DNA of 6,453 nucleotides from Candidatus Cloacimonadota bacterium (lineage in GTDB: Bacteria; Cloacimonadota; Cloacimonadia; Cloacimonadales; TCS61): the NCBI GenBank assembly GCA_014382915.1, contig JACNIV010000056.1, positions 1 to 6,453 of the forward strand. Direction: 5' to 3'. Under the pieces are notes generated by a model. That model ran no database searches and was not told where the DNA came from. It saw nothing but the letters and a program-made list of their open reading frames with translations. Of the stretch, positions 4,902 through 6,453 are shown piece after piece; positions within the stretch are counted from its first letter, which is position 1; every line of letters begins with the position of its first letter. Both the position numbers and the translations under genes were made by a program.

Positions 4902-6453
4902 TTATTTGAGTAGCAGCATCTTTTTTGTTTTAGAATATTCTCCGGATATTAATTTATAGAGATATATCCCTGTTGAGACCGGGTGATTATTTTCATCGGT
5001 TCCGTTCCAGACTGCTTTCCCAATATTCTCAGGCAGCTGCCGGATTTCAATATTCAATGTTCTTACTTGCTGCCCTTTCAGATTATAAATTATAAGCTCA
5101 GCGATCTCAGCGTTCTCTGCGGTAAAATAAATTGTCGTTTCGGGATTGAACGGATTGGGATAATTATACAATTTTACCTTCGGAGAAAAAACAATATCAT
5201 CTGCGGATGTAGAAATTGTGATATCATTTTCATCTCTGGGTTCGATCTTGAAGTTACTGTACGAATAATCTACAACTCCGGTAATATCATAGAATTCACC
5301 CAAAACAGGTATAAAAGCAAACATTAGATCGTTTATCATTATTTGCCCGGAATCATCATCCACCAGCCATTCTCCGTAAGTTGCATTATACTCGATGCAT
5401 TCTGCATTTTCAGCTTTTACCAGCACACCTTCATAACTTTCCTGACCAATATATCCTGTGGGCAGAATAACAGCTTCAGGAAGATCGTTATTAACTGACT
5501 GAATTTCATAAAAGCTGATATCAGATAGTTCTGTTTTATCAAAATATTCTGCAACAGTTCCCGCAATGATCAACGAATCTCCAAGCTGTGGATTATACGA
5601 GTAATTATAAATACTAATCCCATTCCAGGCACCTGCACCATCCTGGATAAAATAACCACTGTCAAAAACACCCGTAACTATGCCTGAAGTTTGCACTTCC
5701 AGTCCTTCTAACGGAGAAGGTCCTGAAGTAGAATATTGTATCTGATAGATAGTATATAAAACCGGCGGTTCTACTATTGAGAACGGGGTGTTACTTTCAT
5801 CGGAAGGAATACCGTCGATCGCATCGGAAATTATAATGATATATTCACCAGGTGTTTGGTCTACCGGAATATTCCATTCCCAACTTCCATCATTCTCGGT
5901 GGAGGCAACAAGAATTTCACGCATCCTGGTTCTAATTGTTTCAAGCTCGATCTTTATATTACCAGAAAAATTTGCAGACACCCATTCTATTATCTGGGTC
6001 GTTCCCTGCACCCAATGTTCTTCAATATTAGGAATTGTAACAACAATAATTTCCTGGGAAGAAGGTATTACATTGAAATCAGCGTAAACCGGCAGGTGGT
6101 CGGAAGCATAATAAAGAGCATCGGCAATCTCGGGTGAAACAGCAGAATTAGTTCCTGCATTAATAGATTGATTAAAATGGTTTCCGTCATTACCAAATGG
6201 TGTAATGCTATCTTCGATATATTCCAACCCGTATCCATTATTGATCTCATAAGAAGAAAAGATGAAATCGAACCTGTCGTCCAGCCCGCCACCTGCACCT
6301 CCGCCGAATGCATCTATCCTTGTAGATTGGGTAAGAACATCTGCATAAATCGGATTATTATTCCATGACCCTACCTGGTTTGAAAGGTCCTGAGCACGAC
6401 CGATATTATTTATTTCATCTGCAATGAACTTCTGATAGCCCGGTTCAGCACTT
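4902..6453 (-). CDS. Secreted multidomain nuclease (EEP family) with type IX-style sorting tail, N-terminus beyond the right edge
   Basis: The frame is open from base 6452 to a TAA at 4904-4902, giving the last 516 residues. Fragment residues 1-128 are the C-terminal half of an endonuclease/exonuclease/phosphatase domain: GGGLDDRFDFIFSS about 54-67 and the catalytic SDHLPVY from 117, whose Asp-His pair closes the active site. Residues ~140-227 are a Kre9/KNH-like Ig domain (W...G....I.W, NDGSWEWNIP, DESNTPFSI). Residues ~232-413 match the YhcR-type OB fold of extracellular nucleases (GIVTGVFDSGYFIQD, GDSLIIAGTV, EGVLVKAENA, GEFYDITGVV, IEPRDENDI). Residues ~425-516 are the FlgD-like sorting tail (YNYPNPFNPETTI, STGIYLYKLISG, KKMLLLK). 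Expected role: exported or surface DNA/RNA degradation or phosphate scavenging. A TTG at 6227 is not a real start because homologous domain sequence continues upstream of it. The gene converges on the amidohydrolase gene. Confidence 0.92.
   Translation of the reverse strand, partial: SAEPGYQKFIADEINNIGRAQDLSNQVGSWNNNPIYADVLTQSTRIDAFGGGAGGGLDDRFDFIFSSYEINNGYGLEYIEDSITPFGNDGNHFNQSINAGTNSAVSPEIADALYYASDHLPVYADFNVIPSSQEIIVVTIPNIEEHWVQGTTQIIEWVSANFSGNIKIELETIRTRMREILVASTENDGSWEWNIPVDQTPGEYIIIISDAIDGIPSDESNTPFSIVEPPVLYTIYQIQYSTSGPSPLEGLEVQTSGIVTGVFDSGYFIQDGAGAWNGISIYNYSYNPQLGDSLIIAGTVAEYFDKTELSDISFYEIQSVNNDLPEAVILPTGYIGQESYEGVLVKAENAECIEYNATYGEWLVDDDSGQIMINDLMFAFIPVLGEFYDITGVVDYSYSNFKIEPRDENDITISTSADDIVFSPKVKLYNYPNPFNPETTIYFTAENAEIAELIIYNLKGQQVRTLNIEIRQLPENIGKAVWNGTDENNHPVSTGIYLYKLISGEYSKTKKMLLLK
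5097..5120 (-). repeat. Tandem 9-base repeat inside the sorting-tail coding sequence
   Basis: On the minus strand GCAGAGAAC, GCTGAGATC, GCTGAG follow one another, encoding A-E-N, A-E-I, A-E within the sorting domain (FTAENAEIAELIIYNLKG). The repeat keeps frame, replacing what is normally a variable loop between two strands. It resembles the dispersed 'ACCGCAGAGAACGCAGAG' repeats I have seen in several bacterial genomes; that link is from memory. Confidence 0.6.

Noticed and set aside
6068..6313. 81-aa minus-strand frame within the nuclease gene
   Set aside because: The overlapping nuclease frame is open to the edge and carries conserved EEP motifs (DDRFDFIF, SDHLP); this frame is a shadow.

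Overview
The window is AT-rich, compact bacterial DNA. The best taxonomic clue is the right-hand gene. It ends in a PNPFNP / IYNLKGQ / STGIYLYKL / KKMLLLK tail, the type IX-style (FlgD-like) sorting domain found in the Fibrobacteres-Chlorobi-Bacteroidetes supergroup and its candidate relatives. A member of that group, perhaps Cloacimonadota-like, is my best guess; this rests on protein style, not on a marker gene.

Layout, left to right. (1) At 2-133 on the + strand is the last 43 codons of a protein whose tail resembles the C-terminus of type IIG / Eco57I-like DNA methyltransferases. (2) At 236-2269 on the - strand is a complete long-form (animal-type) urocanate hydratase, hutU. (3) At 2279-3094 on the - strand is an unrecognised 271-aa soluble protein. 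Its stop codon overlaps the hutU ribosome binding site, so the two form an operon. (4) At 3095-3269 is a divergent promoter region with a perfect 10-bp inverted repeat that carries a TTGACA box facing each way. (5) At 3270-4619 on the + strand is a cyclic amidohydrolase of the allantoinase/dihydroorotase family with a full set of metal ligands but non-dihydroorotase pocket residues. (6) At 4620-4901 is a non-coding stretch packed with palindromes, some resembling IS200/IS605 or REP-like ends. (7) From 4902 to the right edge on the - strand is the C-terminal 516 residues of a large secreted nuclease: endonuclease/exonuclease/phosphatase domain, Kre9/KNH-like Ig domain, YhcR-like OB fold, sorting tail.

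HutU hydrates urocanate to imidazolonepropionate, the second step of histidine degradation. No hutH, hutI or hutG is visible. The amidohydrolase is transcribed away from hutU out of a shared control region. Because its pocket lacks the two residues dihydroorotases use to hold substrate, a role on a hydantoin- or imidazolone-like compound linked to histidine breakdown is possible, but this is inference. The nuclease and the methyltransferase tail look functionally unrelated to the central genes. No RNA gene, CRISPR array or intact transposase is visible.
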